Part shown: positions 45,701-54,289 of the stretch, piece by piece
Layout of the letters: the number at the start of each line of letters is the position of its first letter
How positions within the stretch are numbered: position 1 is the first letter of the stretch
Assembly: GCA_963652365.1 (NCBI GenBank)
Contig: CAVJTH010000011.1
Span: forward strand, 8,260-72,259
Origin: Hallerella sp963652365
GTDB lineage: Bacteria; Fibrobacterota; Fibrobacteria; Fibrobacterales; Fibrobacteraceae
Reading direction: 5' to 3'
Length of the DNA stretch: 64,000 nt
Position numbers and translations under genes: made by a program
The notes under the pieces: generated by a model
What the model was told of the DNA's origin: nothing
Seen by the model: only the letters and a program-made list of their open reading frames with translations
Databases searched by the model: none

Positions 45701-48700
45701 TCTTGTGAATCATTTCCGAGTACGACGGGCTGAACCCGACGACAAACTCGTCCTTGCGATAGACGACGACGTATGGGTTCACAGGCGCTTCGTCCTGGTC
45801 GCCTTCGTCCTTGCCCCAGACGGGCATTCCCGCATAGTCTGCGCCGTCGATGTCGCGCTTGTGCGGCGCCCATGTCCAGTCACCCGAGGTCGCGGACATT
45901 CTCTTGTCGGGAGCGCTGCGGAGCGGATCGCACTTGCCGTTCTGGTAGATGCCGCGCGAAAATCCCAGGTCCATGCGCATTCTCGACGATGACTTGATGG
46001 TGGTGGATCCGAGCGGAACGGGAATATACCAGTCATAGGTTCCGGTCGCCGCGTTGTAGGTGTCTTCGAGCTTGACGGGAACGGCTCCGCGGAGAAGGTC
46101 CCGGATTTCCCGGTCGGTTTCGCAGGGCTTGTTGAATCCCGCTTCGTCGTAGGCCTGGCAGATGTCGAGGTCGAGGAGGAGCGGACAGGATCCCGGCTGG
46201 CCGTTTACGCCCGCTTGCGCTTCGATCTGTTCCGGTTTCGCGGTCACGTAGAGGCGGAGCGTGAGGCTGTCGAACTGTCGGTCTTCGTTGTTGTAGATGT
46301 TGATGTTCAGGAAGTCCAGACCGCCGAATTCATACTGGTAGGTCTTGACTTCGAAGTCGTAGGATGTTACCGGCGTGGTGAACTTGAGCGGCATTCCCTG
46401 GTCGTCGGTGCAGCGTCTGGAACCGTTGCTCTCGACGCAGTAGTAGTAGGTCGTCTTTTCCTTCAGCTGGCCGATTTTCACGTAGTGGAAGCTCGTCGGG
46501 ATTCCCGACACGTCGGCGTTTCCTTGCGTTTCGCACGAGCCGTTCTTCGCGACCGGGCATGTCATCTGGTCATAGGACGTGAGAACCGTATCCCAATAGA
46601 CCTTGGATTCGTATTGGCCGTTCGGCGTGTACCACATGACTTCCGCGCTGTCGGAAGAAAGGTTGCAAATCTTGATGTTCTGGATATCGGCGTCTGCCGG
46701 CGGGCTCACGAGCGTCGTAAAGGAGAACGGCGTGTTCGTGCTATCGACCAGCCACTTTGTCGAATAGTTTTCGCTCCGGCCGTTGATGGCGACGACCTTA
46801 AAGTAGTAGGTGGTGCCGTTGGTCAGGCCCGTCATGTGGATTTCGTGACTGACGCTGTAGAGGGAATCCTTGAAGATGTTGTTGAAAGGCCCGGTCTCGC
46901 TCGTGCTGTAGAGAATCATCGCGGGGCCGCGCATATCCTGGGAAATCTTCACGATGGCGGAGTCGTAGCCCACGTAGCGGATTTCGACATTCACCTGGGA
47001 CGGCGCCTTGGTGCGGTCTTCTTCCTTGACCGCCACGGCGCAGGAGGCGACGAACATCGCCGTCGCGTCGATACAGGTTTCGGAAAGGTGGTAGTCTTCC
47101 CAGCTCATGGTCGAAGGCGCCCAGGCGTTTCCGCCTTCGTCTTGGGGCTTGATGCCGCCAAAAAGCGCGCCCGTGGGCGGGTTGTACTTGTAGTTTGCGC
47201 CCGGCATGTTCTTGCCTTCGGGGTTGGACGCTCTGTGGTGCGGATGCGCGTCGTTCTTGTCGCCGACGCCGAGCAAAAAGGAAACGTCCCACGGATTGAC
47301 GCCGAGCATGTAGTTCAGCTGGTTGATGCCGAGCTTCTGCATCGCCTGGGAATTCCAGTTCTGCACGCCCTTTTGCGGGAGCTGCACACCTTCTAGGTCC
47401 TTGGTCACTTCGGAGTAGGCGAGAACTTCGAAGATGTTGCCCGCCTGGTAGCGGTTGTAAATCCAGGTCTGGTCGGTCGCCATGGTGTACCAGAGGTCGC
47501 CCCATTTTACCGTTCCCGTTCCGCTGAGCGTCGGGATGGTGATACCGTCCGAACCGCTTCCGCTCATGCTGATGAGGTTTGTCCCGAGAGTCAGCGCGAC
47601 GTTTTCCGCATACTTCAGGCGCGTCTTGTTGTCGATTCCGTATTTGATTCCGGTCGCCTCGTCCTTCAGGAGCATCCTGTAGAAGCCGTAGAGCGTGTAG
47701 GTGTAGGCGTTCGCCCAGCTCGTGTTCTTTGACGACTTGCGCATTCCGTCGCGGTTCCACGCCATCCAGCCGCCGTTGAAGAACCCGACGGAGGCTTCCT
47801 GCTCCGAGCCGATGGTCTTGTCTTCGACAGCATCGTTTAGGTAGTCCATCTTTTTCGTCTTTTCGTAAGTCGCGTAGTGGAGCGCGATCGCCGCGATGGC
47901 GAGGTCGTCGTGGGATTCGTTGTTGCCGTTGTATGCCGCACTTGCCCAGCCGTCCGCTTCCGTGTTATAGACGTAGGGCTTTCCGCCGTCGTAGGTGCCC
48001 GGTCCGAGATCTTTTTCCTTCAACTTCAGGTTTTTCGCAAAGTCGTACATCTTTTCGGCGACGAGCAGGCAGGAATCCGCAAACGCCTTGTCGTATTCCG
48101 CGTAGTTCTTGCTCAAGATGGCAAGTCCCGCCGCGATCTGTCCCGAGATATTCGAACCCAGCTCCCCGAGCCGCAGGTCGCGTTCATGCGGTCCGCCGCG
48201 TCCGGTCAGCGTCGCCGGGAGAGCGTCCTGGTTTTCGGGACGTCCCCACCAGCCGTGGTCCGCGCCGAAGTTTCCCACGGAGACGACCATGTTGTCGATG
48301 ACGCCGTTTGCAAAGCGGTAGGAGTTTAAAAAGAAGTCCGCGCCGTGCTTCGCTTCGCGGAGAATGTCCGGAATGCCGTCGGTGTTGACCGTCTCGCCCA
48401 TGTTGTAGGCGTAGTTGTCTTCGTCGCGGTCCGGGTTGGATGCCGCCATCACCGCGAGCACCATAAAGGCGTAGGCCTGTGTCTGCGATTCCTTCAGATG
48501 GTCGCCGCAGTCGTACCAGCCGCCCTGGAGCGCGCCTTCGAGTGGCGTAAATCCGCTGACGTTTGATGTTCCGCTCACGAAGGATCCGCCGCCGTCCTTG
48601 GTATGGCTCGGCTTGTGGAACCAGGATTCGGAGTTTCCGCTGCGGTTGATGCCGTAGAACTTGAGCGTCGCGTCGCGGACCATCGAATAGACCTTGTCGC

Positions 48701-49364
48701 TGATGATAAATGTCGCGGAATACTGCTTGAGAACCTGGATGCGGTAGCGCGTGTTTTCGGCAAGGCCCGTCATCTGGGAAATGTTTCCGATGCAGACGGT
48801 TCCCGAAGGCCCGTCCTTGGAAACCGAGTAGCGTTCCTGGTTGTTCGTCGCGGCGTTTGTGCCGGCAACGATTGTCCACGAGGATTCTGTCTGCTTGCCC
48901 GTGCTCGTGAACGTTCCGCCGTCCGCGACCACGTTGCCGTCGAGATCGACGATCGAGAACGTCTCCTTGCAGCTGTTGTCGGAAACATAGTAGAACTGCT
49001 TTTCCGTATCGTCCGGGAGGTAGCCCGCCTGGTTGACGCGGATACGCCCGATGCGCACGTTCTGGGCATCGCGATATGCCTGGTTCAGGGAATCGGGGAT
49101 GATGCCGTTCGGTACAAAGTCGAGCGGCATGGAGCCTACGGGCGGAACCGCATTGTGCTTTGTCTTGTTGGGAACGTAAGAGCTGAAGCTTTCGACCGTT
49201 CCGCCTTCATCGGTCGCGGACGTGTCCCAGGTCATTGGCCATATCGGGCGAATCAGGTCGTACGGGGTGGGCTGTTCTTGTTCTACAGCGAAAAGCGATG
49301 CCGCAAAGAGCAGCACAAAAGGCAAAACAGGCACAGAGGCTCCTTTTTTCCAGATGCAAATCAC
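42711..49364 (-). CDS. Giant secreted GH9 cellulase, multidomain (about 2210 aa)
   Basis: Start is GTG: 49364 (TAGGA upstream, Lys-Lys n-region, good signal peptide) or 49334 (AAAGGAG upstream but no charged n-region); the first is kept. CelD_N Ig-like domain (about 105-225, IRVNQAGYLPDD), then GH9 (about 225-775) with Asp285/Asp288 in GGWYDCGDH, HPHHRASNP (707-715) and acid Glu762 in SETCID. FN3 (about 790-885) and a second FN3-like unit are followed by a CBM-like region with DWTWAPHKRD and several Ig-like modules with D/N-rich lead-ins (REGDGQPDE, NNCNSTAD). A C-terminal FlgD-Ig-like module and basic tail end in FGFRRTSGK. Architecture parallels the neighbouring GH9 protein although sequences have diverged. 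Surface cellulose breakdown is expected. Confidence 0.92.
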   Translation of the reverse strand: MICIWKKGASVPVLPFVLLFAASLFAVEQEQPTPYDLIRPIWPMTWDTSATDEGGTVESFSSYVPNKTKHNAVPPVGSMPLDFVPNGIIPDSLNQAYRDAQNVRIGRIRVNQAGYLPDDTEKQFYYVSDNSCKETFSIVDLDGNVVADGGTFTSTGKQTESSWTIVAGTNAATNNQERYSVSKDGPSGTVCIGNISQMTGLAENTRYRIQVLKQYSATFIISDKVYSMVRDATLKFYGINRSGNSESWFHKPSHTKDGGGSFVSGTSNVSGFTPLEGALQGGWYDCGDHLKESQTQAYAFMVLAVMAASNPDRDEDNYAYNMGETVNTDGIPDILREAKHGADFFLNSYRFANGVIDNMVVSVGNFGADHGWWGRPENQDALPATLTGRGGPHERDLRLGELGSNISGQIAAGLAILSKNYAEYDKAFADSCLLVAEKMYDFAKNLKLKEKDLGPGTYDGGKPYVYNTEADGWASAAYNGNNESHDDLAIAAIALHYATYEKTKKMDYLNDAVEDKTIGSEQEASVGFFNGGWMAWNRDGMRKSSKNTSWANAYTYTLYGFYRMLLKDEATGIKYGIDNKTRLKYAENVALTLGTNLISMSGSGSDGITIPTLSGTGTVKWGDLWYTMATDQTWIYNRYQAGNIFEVLAYSEVTKDLEGVQLPQKGVQNWNSQAMQKLGINQLNYMLGVNPWDVSFLLGVGDKNDAHPHHRASNPEGKNMPGANYKYNPPTGALFGGIKPQDEGGNAWAPSTMSWEDYHLSETCIDATAMFVASCAVAVKEEDRTKAPSQVNVEIRYVGYDSAIVKISQDMRGPAMILYSTSETGPFNNIFKDSLYSVSHEIHMTGLTNGTTYYFKVVAINGRSENYSTKWLVDSTNTPFSFTTLVSPPADADIQNIKICNLSSDSAEVMWYTPNGQYESKVYWDTVLTSYDQMTCPVAKNGSCETQGNADVSGIPTSFHYVKIGQLKEKTTYYYCVESNGSRRCTDDQGMPLKFTTPVTSYDFEVKTYQYEFGGLDFLNINIYNNEDRQFDSLTLRLYVTAKPEQIEAQAGVNGQPGSCPLLLDLDICQAYDEAGFNKPCETDREIRDLLRGAVPVKLEDTYNAATGTYDWYIPVPLGSTTIKSSSRMRMDLGFSRGIYQNGKCDPLRSAPDKRMSATSGDWTWAPHKRDIDGADYAGMPVWGKDEGDQDEAPVNPYVVVYRKDEFVVGFSPSYSEMIHKKANYEMTVAFDAPFNVSNGSYIQLDSTISTMHLKGTALISENGYVTGIWVNGVPLSKEALKTAAVYNALSGKFDLDIPAKMSIGTNKVDVTIFAGPNPECSECLENGGCAFVNRTYYVQFSKGDRTAGKLQLIREDGNSVSSPVTEDPMKFKVFVSDKDNAGREAISVTLRNSRTGDTSTLKLNRTNATLGYFESELLSAVNRADASLPSVPLLGGDTVTVIYIDAEDPEDSTAQSFFADPTTPIPQKAVLADNNCNSTADILSLSFSGSQFDGSSMKLDSVTVFLDSSRNAAATVMTLYPKNAVIGAEATFELDESLVPKNAAPSGKVTVFMTEKGVAKTADKAITDGIAPTLSSVAILENENHANAQDTLRILFSEPVIMSDAWPLAIYSEGTPIDQSAIRVVSAKSSDNGKTWEYVIEGNTNGDLVKQGFQAEIAAGFSVVDYAANALSDCNGPVTIIESVRPVPVKYAKIEDREGDGQPDEITIEFTKVLREKDMLDTIDVYWGNPEIYMAFARPASGWSLDTLLGEKTAQPITRLDSANGKWVYGSVKKECTRYEDRISVVSDTTWIIDSTVTPHDSTIAKIDTISTSTKQVCAEYVQTQDSTFVPQIDTVGWDSVQSQATVIRIPISAGTFAKMTYGSRGGNGMVLPRQGPIGGFFDDNTATLFDKCPPIILSATITKPVESLYILRVSLSEPLTLVDSTDASGRYYLQKRRDANMYYFSNTGRFTNAQTSWTFSYSDAGSENEIHVGDYIRLPIGDENSIAYDGAKNFAGESNPWVPVQGDIENVSFKVTMRSGVTSVPTEGELYAGNTPTKEESFRLSYIAGDKETLIASGKKTLEPVQHVSYDTLSYVHAGPTFDIDVEIPLLLQLDSLGKPAWNATLKISANIYGNLGDAITKTSGTISLSDLSEQSLTSDGKIRLRLEWLTHNGIAPLADNDRHIGTGSFISQFSFKAHETAVNNTENGKYRKGQTKKQSSSKTKSFGFRRTSGK

Positions 49365-49461
49365 ACAATCCTACCAAAAAATAAATCATTTCCCCGGTGA
49401 AGTCTATGCGTATTCAAAATATTACAATCTGAAATAGGGGCGCGATATATATATTTATGGC

Positions 49462-50607
49462 ATGAAACTGTCTGGACGTTTTTCCGTTTTGTCGTTTTTC
49501 GGCGTTTTTGCGCTTTCTTCCCTTATGCAATCGTGCGGAGGCGATTCCGGGTCGGGAACCGAGCCGGAATTTTCGTCCTCTTCGGCGGCGACCGAGCTTT
49601 CCTCGGGCGAGGTGGTCAAGATTTCGAGTTCGAGCGCTTCGGGCGAACAGCCGTCTTCGAGCGGAGGAGCCGTTGCGGCGTCTTCGTCTTCGAAGGCTTC
49701 GGAAACGACGAGCAGCGACGAGGTCTTGAACGACCCGAAAAACCTGGTGAACGGAACCTGCGCACCGACATCTTCCGAAATCAGGAAGGGCGAACTCGCG
49801 ACCTGGAAGTTCTATCGCGGCGTTGGTGCCGGGGAAGTCTGGGACCAGATTCTTGCGCCTTTTGTCTGGACGTTCGAAGGATCCGCGACGACAAACCTGC
49901 AGGGGAACGGCCTGCAAGAGGTGAACGTCCGGTATGCGGAAGCGGGTTCGTTCAAGGCTTATCTAAATGTTGACGGCAACGAGGTCGCCTGCTCGCCGCT
50001 CCAGGTTCAGGGAATTCCCATCGTCGTCAATTCCTGTACACCGGACAAGGCGACAGCCAAGGCGGGCGAGACGATTACGTGGAAGGTCAGCGCGGAGTCG
50101 GAATCCCCGATTACGGGATATACCTGGACTTCCGCATACGGCGAAATATCCGGTTCGGGCGAAAGCGGGGCGCTTGTCGCGACTTCGGCGATGCACAAGC
50201 AATCCGTGGCAGCGACGGTGACGGTTTCGAATGCGGACAATTCCGCGGTGAACTATTCCTGCGATCCGGTGACGGTTATCGATCCGGAGTCCGTCGATCT
50301 GGTGCTCGCGCTCGGTAGTATCAACGATTCGGAATATGGGGAAACGGTTCGCCCGACGTTGCCGGATTCCCTCTTTATTCCGGCGCAGACCGCGACGACG
50401 GTGCAGATTCCCGCCGGAGCGAAGTCGGGCTGTACGGTCGGCTGTGCGCCTCGAGTCGGTTCGGACTATATGAATCTAAAAGTTTACTGGGATTCCGATA
50501 CGGAACTCTCCGGCTTTGCCTACTTTAGTCCGGCGGGCTGCGCTCCGGGCAAGAAGTACACGGTGACGACTACCGTGACAACGCTTTGCGTGGTGAACGC
50601 TCAGTAG
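49462..50607 (+). CDS. Ser-rich lipoprotein with Ig/PKD-like domains
   Basis: 381 aa. Lipobox LMQSC (Cys25). Residues about 35-85 are four Ser-rich linkers (SSSS blocks), a feature common in Fibrobacter surface proteins. Two PKD/Ig-like domains follow (about 95-180 and 185-270), each ending near a Cys (NGTCAP, NSCTPD, NYSCDP), then a C-terminal strand-rich part with four Cys. No enzyme motif is seen; a surface-binding role next to the cellulases is a guess. The ATG is 6 nt after TATATT with no ribosome site. Divergent from the upstream GH9 gene, sharing a 97-bp AT-rich promoter region. Confidence 0.75.
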   Translation: MKLSGRFSVLSFFGVFALSSLMQSCGGDSGSGTEPEFSSSSAATELSSGEVVKISSSSASGEQPSSSGGAVAASSSSKASETTSSDEVLNDPKNLVNGTCAPTSSEIRKGELATWKFYRGVGAGEVWDQILAPFVWTFEGSATTNLQGNGLQEVNVRYAEAGSFKAYLNVDGNEVACSPLQVQGIPIVVNSCTPDKATAKAGETITWKVSAESESPITGYTWTSAYGEISGSGESGALVATSAMHKQSVAATVTVSNADNSAVNYSCDPVTVIDPESVDLVLALGSINDSEYGETVRPTLPDSLFIPAQTATTVQIPAGAKSGCTVGCAPRVGSDYMNLKVYWDSDTELSGFAYFSPAGCAPGKKYTVTTTVTTLCVVNAQ

Positions 50608-50620
50608 CGAAGTAACGGAA

Positions 50621-50646
50621 AAAGGCTCCCGCTTGCGGGAGCCTTT
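50621..50646. terminator. Bidirectional terminator after the Ser-rich lipoprotein
   Basis: AAAGGCTCCCGC-TT-GCGGGAGCCTTT hairpin with a 12-bp stem, 13 nt after the stop. On the minus strand it is flanked by TTTTT, so it could also act on transcripts coming from recA. Confidence 0.8.
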
Positions 50647-50677
50647 CTGTGCGTGTTGCCAGGGAAAACGGACAAAC

Positions 50678-50753
50678 AAAGCCCTTTCCCTTTCTTAGCG
50701 AGCCTTCGGAATATGGCGAAACCGAGAAATCGTTAAAAAGGGAAAGAGGCTTT
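50678..50753 (-). other. Long imperfect inverted repeat downstream of recA
   Basis: AAAGCCCTTTCCCTTT (50678-50693) pairs with AAAGGGAAAGAGGCTTT (50737-50753) with one bulged base, around a 43-nt loop. It starts 11 nt beyond the recA stop codon and may act as its terminator or as a 3'-end stabiliser. Confidence 0.5.
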
Positions 50754-50763
50754 TGGGGGAGAA

Positions 50764-51879
50764 TCAGTTTTCGGCGGCGGCTTCGGCGGCGTCCGAGCCC
50801 AGGTCGGAGTCGTCTGCCGCAAGCGCTTCGTCTTCGCTGATGTCGAACATCTTGACGTCCTTCATCTTTTCGCGAATCTGCGCTTCGATTTCGGCGCAGA
50901 TGGTCGGGTTGCTCTTCAGGAAGAGACGCGCGCTTTCGCGGCCCTGCCCGATGCGTTCGCCGTTGTAGGAGAACCAGGAACCGCTCTTTTCGATGACGTC
51001 GAGTTCCACGCCGAGGTCGAGAATGCTCGCTTCGCGAGAAATGCCCTGCCCGTAGAGGATGTCGAATTCGCACTGCGTGAACGGTGCCGCGACCTTGTTC
51101 TTGACGACCTTCACCCGCGTACGGTTTCCGATGACGTCTTCGCCGTTCTTGATCTGGGCGATGCGACGGATGTCGATGCGCTGCGACGCGTAGAACTTGA
51201 GAGCGTTGCCGCCGGTTGTCGTTTCCGGGTTTCCGAACATGACGCCGATTTTCATGCGGAGCTGGTTGATGAAAATCATGCACGTGTTGGACTTGGAAAG
51301 GATGCCGGTGAGCTTGCGGAGCGCCTGGGACATGAGACGCGCCTGCAGCCCCACATGGTTGTCGCCCATTTCGCCGTTGATTTCCGCCTGGGGAACGAGA
51401 GCCGCGACCGAGTCGATGACCACGATGTCGATGGCGCCGGAGCGGACAAGGGTCTCGGCGATGTCGAGCGCCTGTTCGCCGGTATCCGGCTGGGAGACGA
51501 GCAGCTGGTCGATGTTGATGCCGAGATGGCGCGCATAGACGGGGTCAAAGGCGTGTTCCGCGTCGATGAAGGCGGCGACGCCGCCCTGCTTCTGGGCTTC
51601 GGCGATCGCGTGGAGCGTGAGCGTCGTCTTGCCGGAGGATTCCGGTCCGTAAATCTCGATGATGCGTCCGCGGGGGAAGCCTCCCACTCCAAGGGCCATG
51701 TCGAGCTGGATGCAGCCCGACGGGATGACCGGGATGTTCTGCTCGGGCTGGCCGCCCAGGGTCATGATGGAACCTTTTCCAAAATTCTTCTCGATTTGCG
51801 CGATGGCGGCTTCGACGGCTTTGGCCTTTTCGGAAGAAAGAGGCTTGTTGAGAGTTGGCGCAGCGGTTTTCTTTGCCAT
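50764..51879 (-). CDS. recA: Recombinase RecA
   Basis: 371 aa. Walker A GPESSGKTT, IDAEHAFDP, Walker B VVIDSVAALVP, L1 GEMGDNHVGLQARLMSQALRKLT, L2 NQLRMKIGVMFGNPETTTGGNALKFY: complete RecA. It drives homologous recombination and activates LexA self-cleavage in the SOS response. An acidic C-terminal tail is present. Its promoter (TTGCAC-17-TATATT) carries a LexA-like box inside the end of cinA, and GGAG precedes the ATG. Confidence 0.99.
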   Translation of the reverse strand: MAKKTAAPTLNKPLSSEKAKAVEAAIAQIEKNFGKGSIMTLGGQPEQNIPVIPSGCIQLDMALGVGGFPRGRIIEIYGPESSGKTTLTLHAIAEAQKQGGVAAFIDAEHAFDPVYARHLGINIDQLLVSQPDTGEQALDIAETLVRSGAIDIVVIDSVAALVPQAEINGEMGDNHVGLQARLMSQALRKLTGILSKSNTCMIFINQLRMKIGVMFGNPETTTGGNALKFYASQRIDIRRIAQIKNGEDVIGNRTRVKVVKNKVAAPFTQCEFDILYGQGISREASILDLGVELDVIEKSGSWFSYNGERIGQGRESARLFLKSNPTICAEIEAQIREKMKDVKMFDISEDEALAADDSDLGSDAAEAAAEN

Positions 51880-51911
51880 GATTTTCTCCAGTTTGGATTT
51901 GTTTCGTGTTA

Positions 51912-51940
51912 AATATACAAATTACTGAACTTTTGTGCAA
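51912..51940 (-). promoter_or_regulatory. recA promoter
   Basis: TTGCAC (51935-51940), 17-bp spacer, TATATT (51912-51917) on the minus strand, 33 bp before the recA ATG. The -35 lies within the final codons of cinA. Confidence 0.75.
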
Positions 51941-53190
51941 GTGTTCTTTTGTTCAAGAATTTCCCTGCGCAAGAGGTCCAGCGCTTTAAAAACGCTTTTT
52001 TCCCGGATTTGTACACGGTTTCCCGAAAAATTCTTGCAAAAGGCGAAAGTTTTTTTCGGAGTGGCCACTCCGATCCAGACGAGTCCGACCGGTTTTTCGG
52101 GGGTGCCGCCGTCCGGTCCGGCGATTCCCGTCGTGGAAATCGCCCAGTCCGAGCGGTAAATCCTTTTTGCCCCTTCTGCCATGGCGAGCGCCGTTTCGCG
52201 GCTGACTGCGGTGTGGGCGTCGAGGGTCGCTTGCGGAACGCCGAGGATGTCGCGCTTGGCTTCGTCCCGGTAGGTGCAGGCTCCGCCCGCGAAGAAGCGG
52301 CTCGCTCCGGGGAGGTTCACGATTTCGCTCGCGATCATCCCGCCGGTGCAGGATTCCGCCGTGGAGAGCGTTTCCCCTCTCTCGACGAGAAGTTCCGCAA
52401 TGGTTTCTGTCAGGCTTTTGCCGTCGGTGGAGATGACGCCCAGCGGTTCGCCCAGGGCGCAGACCAGTTCCTTTTCGAGGCTTTGCAGGACTTCGGGCGA
52501 TTCCCTGGTGTAGATGCGGAAGACGATGCCGTCTCTTTCGGGCAGGCTCGACCAGGAGACGCCTTTCGGAAAGCGGACCCGCTCGAAGCGCTTCGCCATG
52601 TCGGATTCGAAGATTCCCGAGATGCGGAGTTCGCGGAAAAAGGTCGGTGCGACGTTTTTCGCCTTTAGAAACGGCTCGATGTGACGTTCGAACATCGCCA
52701 TCGCTTCGGACGGGACCCCGGGAACGGCAAAGAGCGTGACGGAATGCTTGTCGATGCGAAATCCCGGAGCGCTCCCGACAGGATTGTCGAGGACCGTGGA
52801 CGTTCGCGGAAAGAACGCCTGGATGTCGTTGGTTTCGGAATATTCTTGTCCGCGGCGTTTGACGAAATCCCTAATCTGCGGAATCCATTCCGCGCGCAGT
52901 TCGAGCGGTTCTTCGAACGCATCGGCGACGAGCTTGCGCGTCCTGTCGTCTTCGGTCGGTCCAAGGCCTCCGCCGAGAATCACGGTGTGCACGCCTGCCT
53001 TCAGAATCATTTCCCAGGTCTCTTTCCAGACTCCCGCGTCGTCGGGGAGCGTAATCGCGTAGGCGACTTCGAAGCCCAGGTCGCGCAGGCGGCCTTCCAT
53101 CCGATGGGCGTTGGTGTCGAGCGTGAATCCCTGGGTGAGTTCCGTGCCGAGGTTCACTATCGCGACTCTGTTTTCGTTTTCCGTGTTCAT
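51922..53190 (-). CDS. cinA: CinA-family protein (NMN deamidase / competence-damage protein)
   Basis: 422 aa from the ATG at 53190 (AGGAAACGAA upstream); the frame is open 17 codons further. The N-terminal MoaB/COG1058 domain has NLGTELTQGFTLDTNA and GGGLGPTEDDRTRK. The C-terminal PncC-type deamidase domain has ETLSTAESCTGGMIASEI, YRDEAKRDILGV and TGIAGPDGGTPEKPVGLVWIGVA. It recycles nicotinamide mononucleotide. The cinA-recA order is common; here recA also has its own SOS-type promoter in the last codons of cinA. Confidence 0.95.
   Translation of the reverse strand: MNTENENRVAIVNLGTELTQGFTLDTNAHRMEGRLRDLGFEVAYAITLPDDAGVWKETWEMILKAGVHTVILGGGLGPTEDDRTRKLVADAFEEPLELRAEWIPQIRDFVKRRGQEYSETNDIQAFFPRTSTVLDNPVGSAPGFRIDKHSVTLFAVPGVPSEAMAMFERHIEPFLKAKNVAPTFFRELRISGIFESDMAKRFERVRFPKGVSWSSLPERDGIVFRIYTRESPEVLQSLEKELVCALGEPLGVISTDGKSLTETIAELLVERGETLSTAESCTGGMIASEIVNLPGASRFFAGGACTYRDEAKRDILGVPQATLDAHTAVSRETALAMAEGAKRIYRSDWAISTTGIAGPDGGTPEKPVGLVWIGVATPKKTFAFCKNFSGNRVQIREKSVFKALDLLRREILEQKNTCTKVQ
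51926..51939. promoter_or_regulatory. LexA-type box over the recA -35 element
   Basis: TGAAC-TTTT-GTGCA on the plus strand (TGCAC-AAAA-GTTCA on the minus). It differs at one base from TGCNC-N4-GTGCA, the motif I recall as reported for Fibrobacter succinogenes LexA. It covers the recA -35, the expected repressor position. Confidence 0.65.
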
Positions 53191-53322
53191 TTCGTTTCCT
53201 TGACCTCCAAGATAGCAACTGTGTTTGACATTTTTTGTCAAGTCCTGCCGGATGTCGCTTTTTGCCAGATTTGCCGTAAAAGATAGATTTTGTCGGAGAG
53301 CATTTTATTATAATTAGTGTCG

Positions 53323-54282
53323 ATGCGAATTTCCTTTCCGCTTTTTCCCGTTCTCCTGGCGCTCGCCTTCGCCTTTTCGCGAGCCGATGCGGAGCAAATC
53401 GCGGAAAAGGGAAAGACGGGAATTCCCGGGATCGATTCGCTCCCGACATACGAATGGGACGTGGAAACTTCGCACGGTTCGCTTCCGCTGACGCTGCTTT
53501 TCGGAATTTTTCCCGGCGGCGGACAGTATTACACGGGGCACTATGTCCGCGGGGGATTCATCACGGCGATCGAGCTCGGGCTGGCCTACGAAGTGTTTGT
53601 CAACAAGCGCGCCCAGAAGAACCGCCGGTTTCGGCAGGCGCGGGAATACCAGGATTCCGTAATCGTCTATTCTCGCAAGATGCTCCGGAACCACGACAGC
53701 CTTTCGTATTACCAGTCGAAGCGGAACCAGTTCGCGGAGCGGGTCCGTTCGTTCAGCGACCACAAGATCGAGGAAGAGGACCTTCGAAAGTCCGAACTCG
53801 CCTGGATGCTCGGGCTCCATCTCTACAGCCTGTTCGACGCCTTTGGCATCTGGAAGAACAACCAGGGGCACAGCGTGGAAAACCGTCCGGTGACAGGCGC
53901 TCTCTTGCGCGCGCTCGTTCCGGGCTGGGGGCAAATCTACAACGACGAATACGGAAAGGCCGGACTTGTCTATATGGGAATGTTCGGCGCTTCGGTCAGC
54001 ATCTATTCGCGGCAGAACGTGATTGACTACTATCTGGGACGCAAGCACGCTCTGGAAAGGGAAGACCCGACAAACGACGATCTCGACGGTATCAACGAGC
54101 AGATTCTCTACTTTCGGAAGAACCGCAACCAGTATATCTGGGGAATCGTCCTGATCTACCTGTATTCCATCGGGGACGCCGTTGTCGATGCGATGATGAG
54201 CGACTTCGACAGCCCGCTCCACTTTGTGCTCGGGCCGGACTTTCGCGGGGGACTCGAAGCGGCGCTTACGCTCGATTTTTGA
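53323..54282 (+). CDS. DUF5683-like membrane/envelope protein
   Basis: 319 aa from the ATG at 53323; a GTG two codons earlier is less likely. Signal peptide 1-23 (cleavage near SRADA-EQIA). Two repeats of the family motif are visible: FPGGGQYYTGHYVRGGFITAIELGLA and VPGWGQIYNDEYGKAGLVYMGMFG, each with a hydrophobic helix. A charged helical segment lies between (about 90-165). DUF5683 proteins are typical of Bacteroidetes/Fibrobacterota envelopes and have no known function. TATAAT lies 8 nt before the ATG. Confidence 0.8.
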   Translation: MRISFPLFPVLLALAFAFSRADAEQIAEKGKTGIPGIDSLPTYEWDVETSHGSLPLTLLFGIFPGGGQYYTGHYVRGGFITAIELGLAYEVFVNKRAQKNRRFRQAREYQDSVIVYSRKMLRNHDSLSYYQSKRNQFAERVRSFSDHKIEEEDLRKSELAWMLGLHLYSLFDAFGIWKNNQGHSVENRPVTGALLRALVPGWGQIYNDEYGKAGLVYMGMFGASVSIYSRQNVIDYYLGRKHALEREDPTNDDLDGINEQILYFRKNRNQYIWGIVLIYLYSIGDAVVDAMMSDFDSPLHFVLGPDFRGGLEAALTLDF

Positions 54283-54289
54283 GGGGTGT

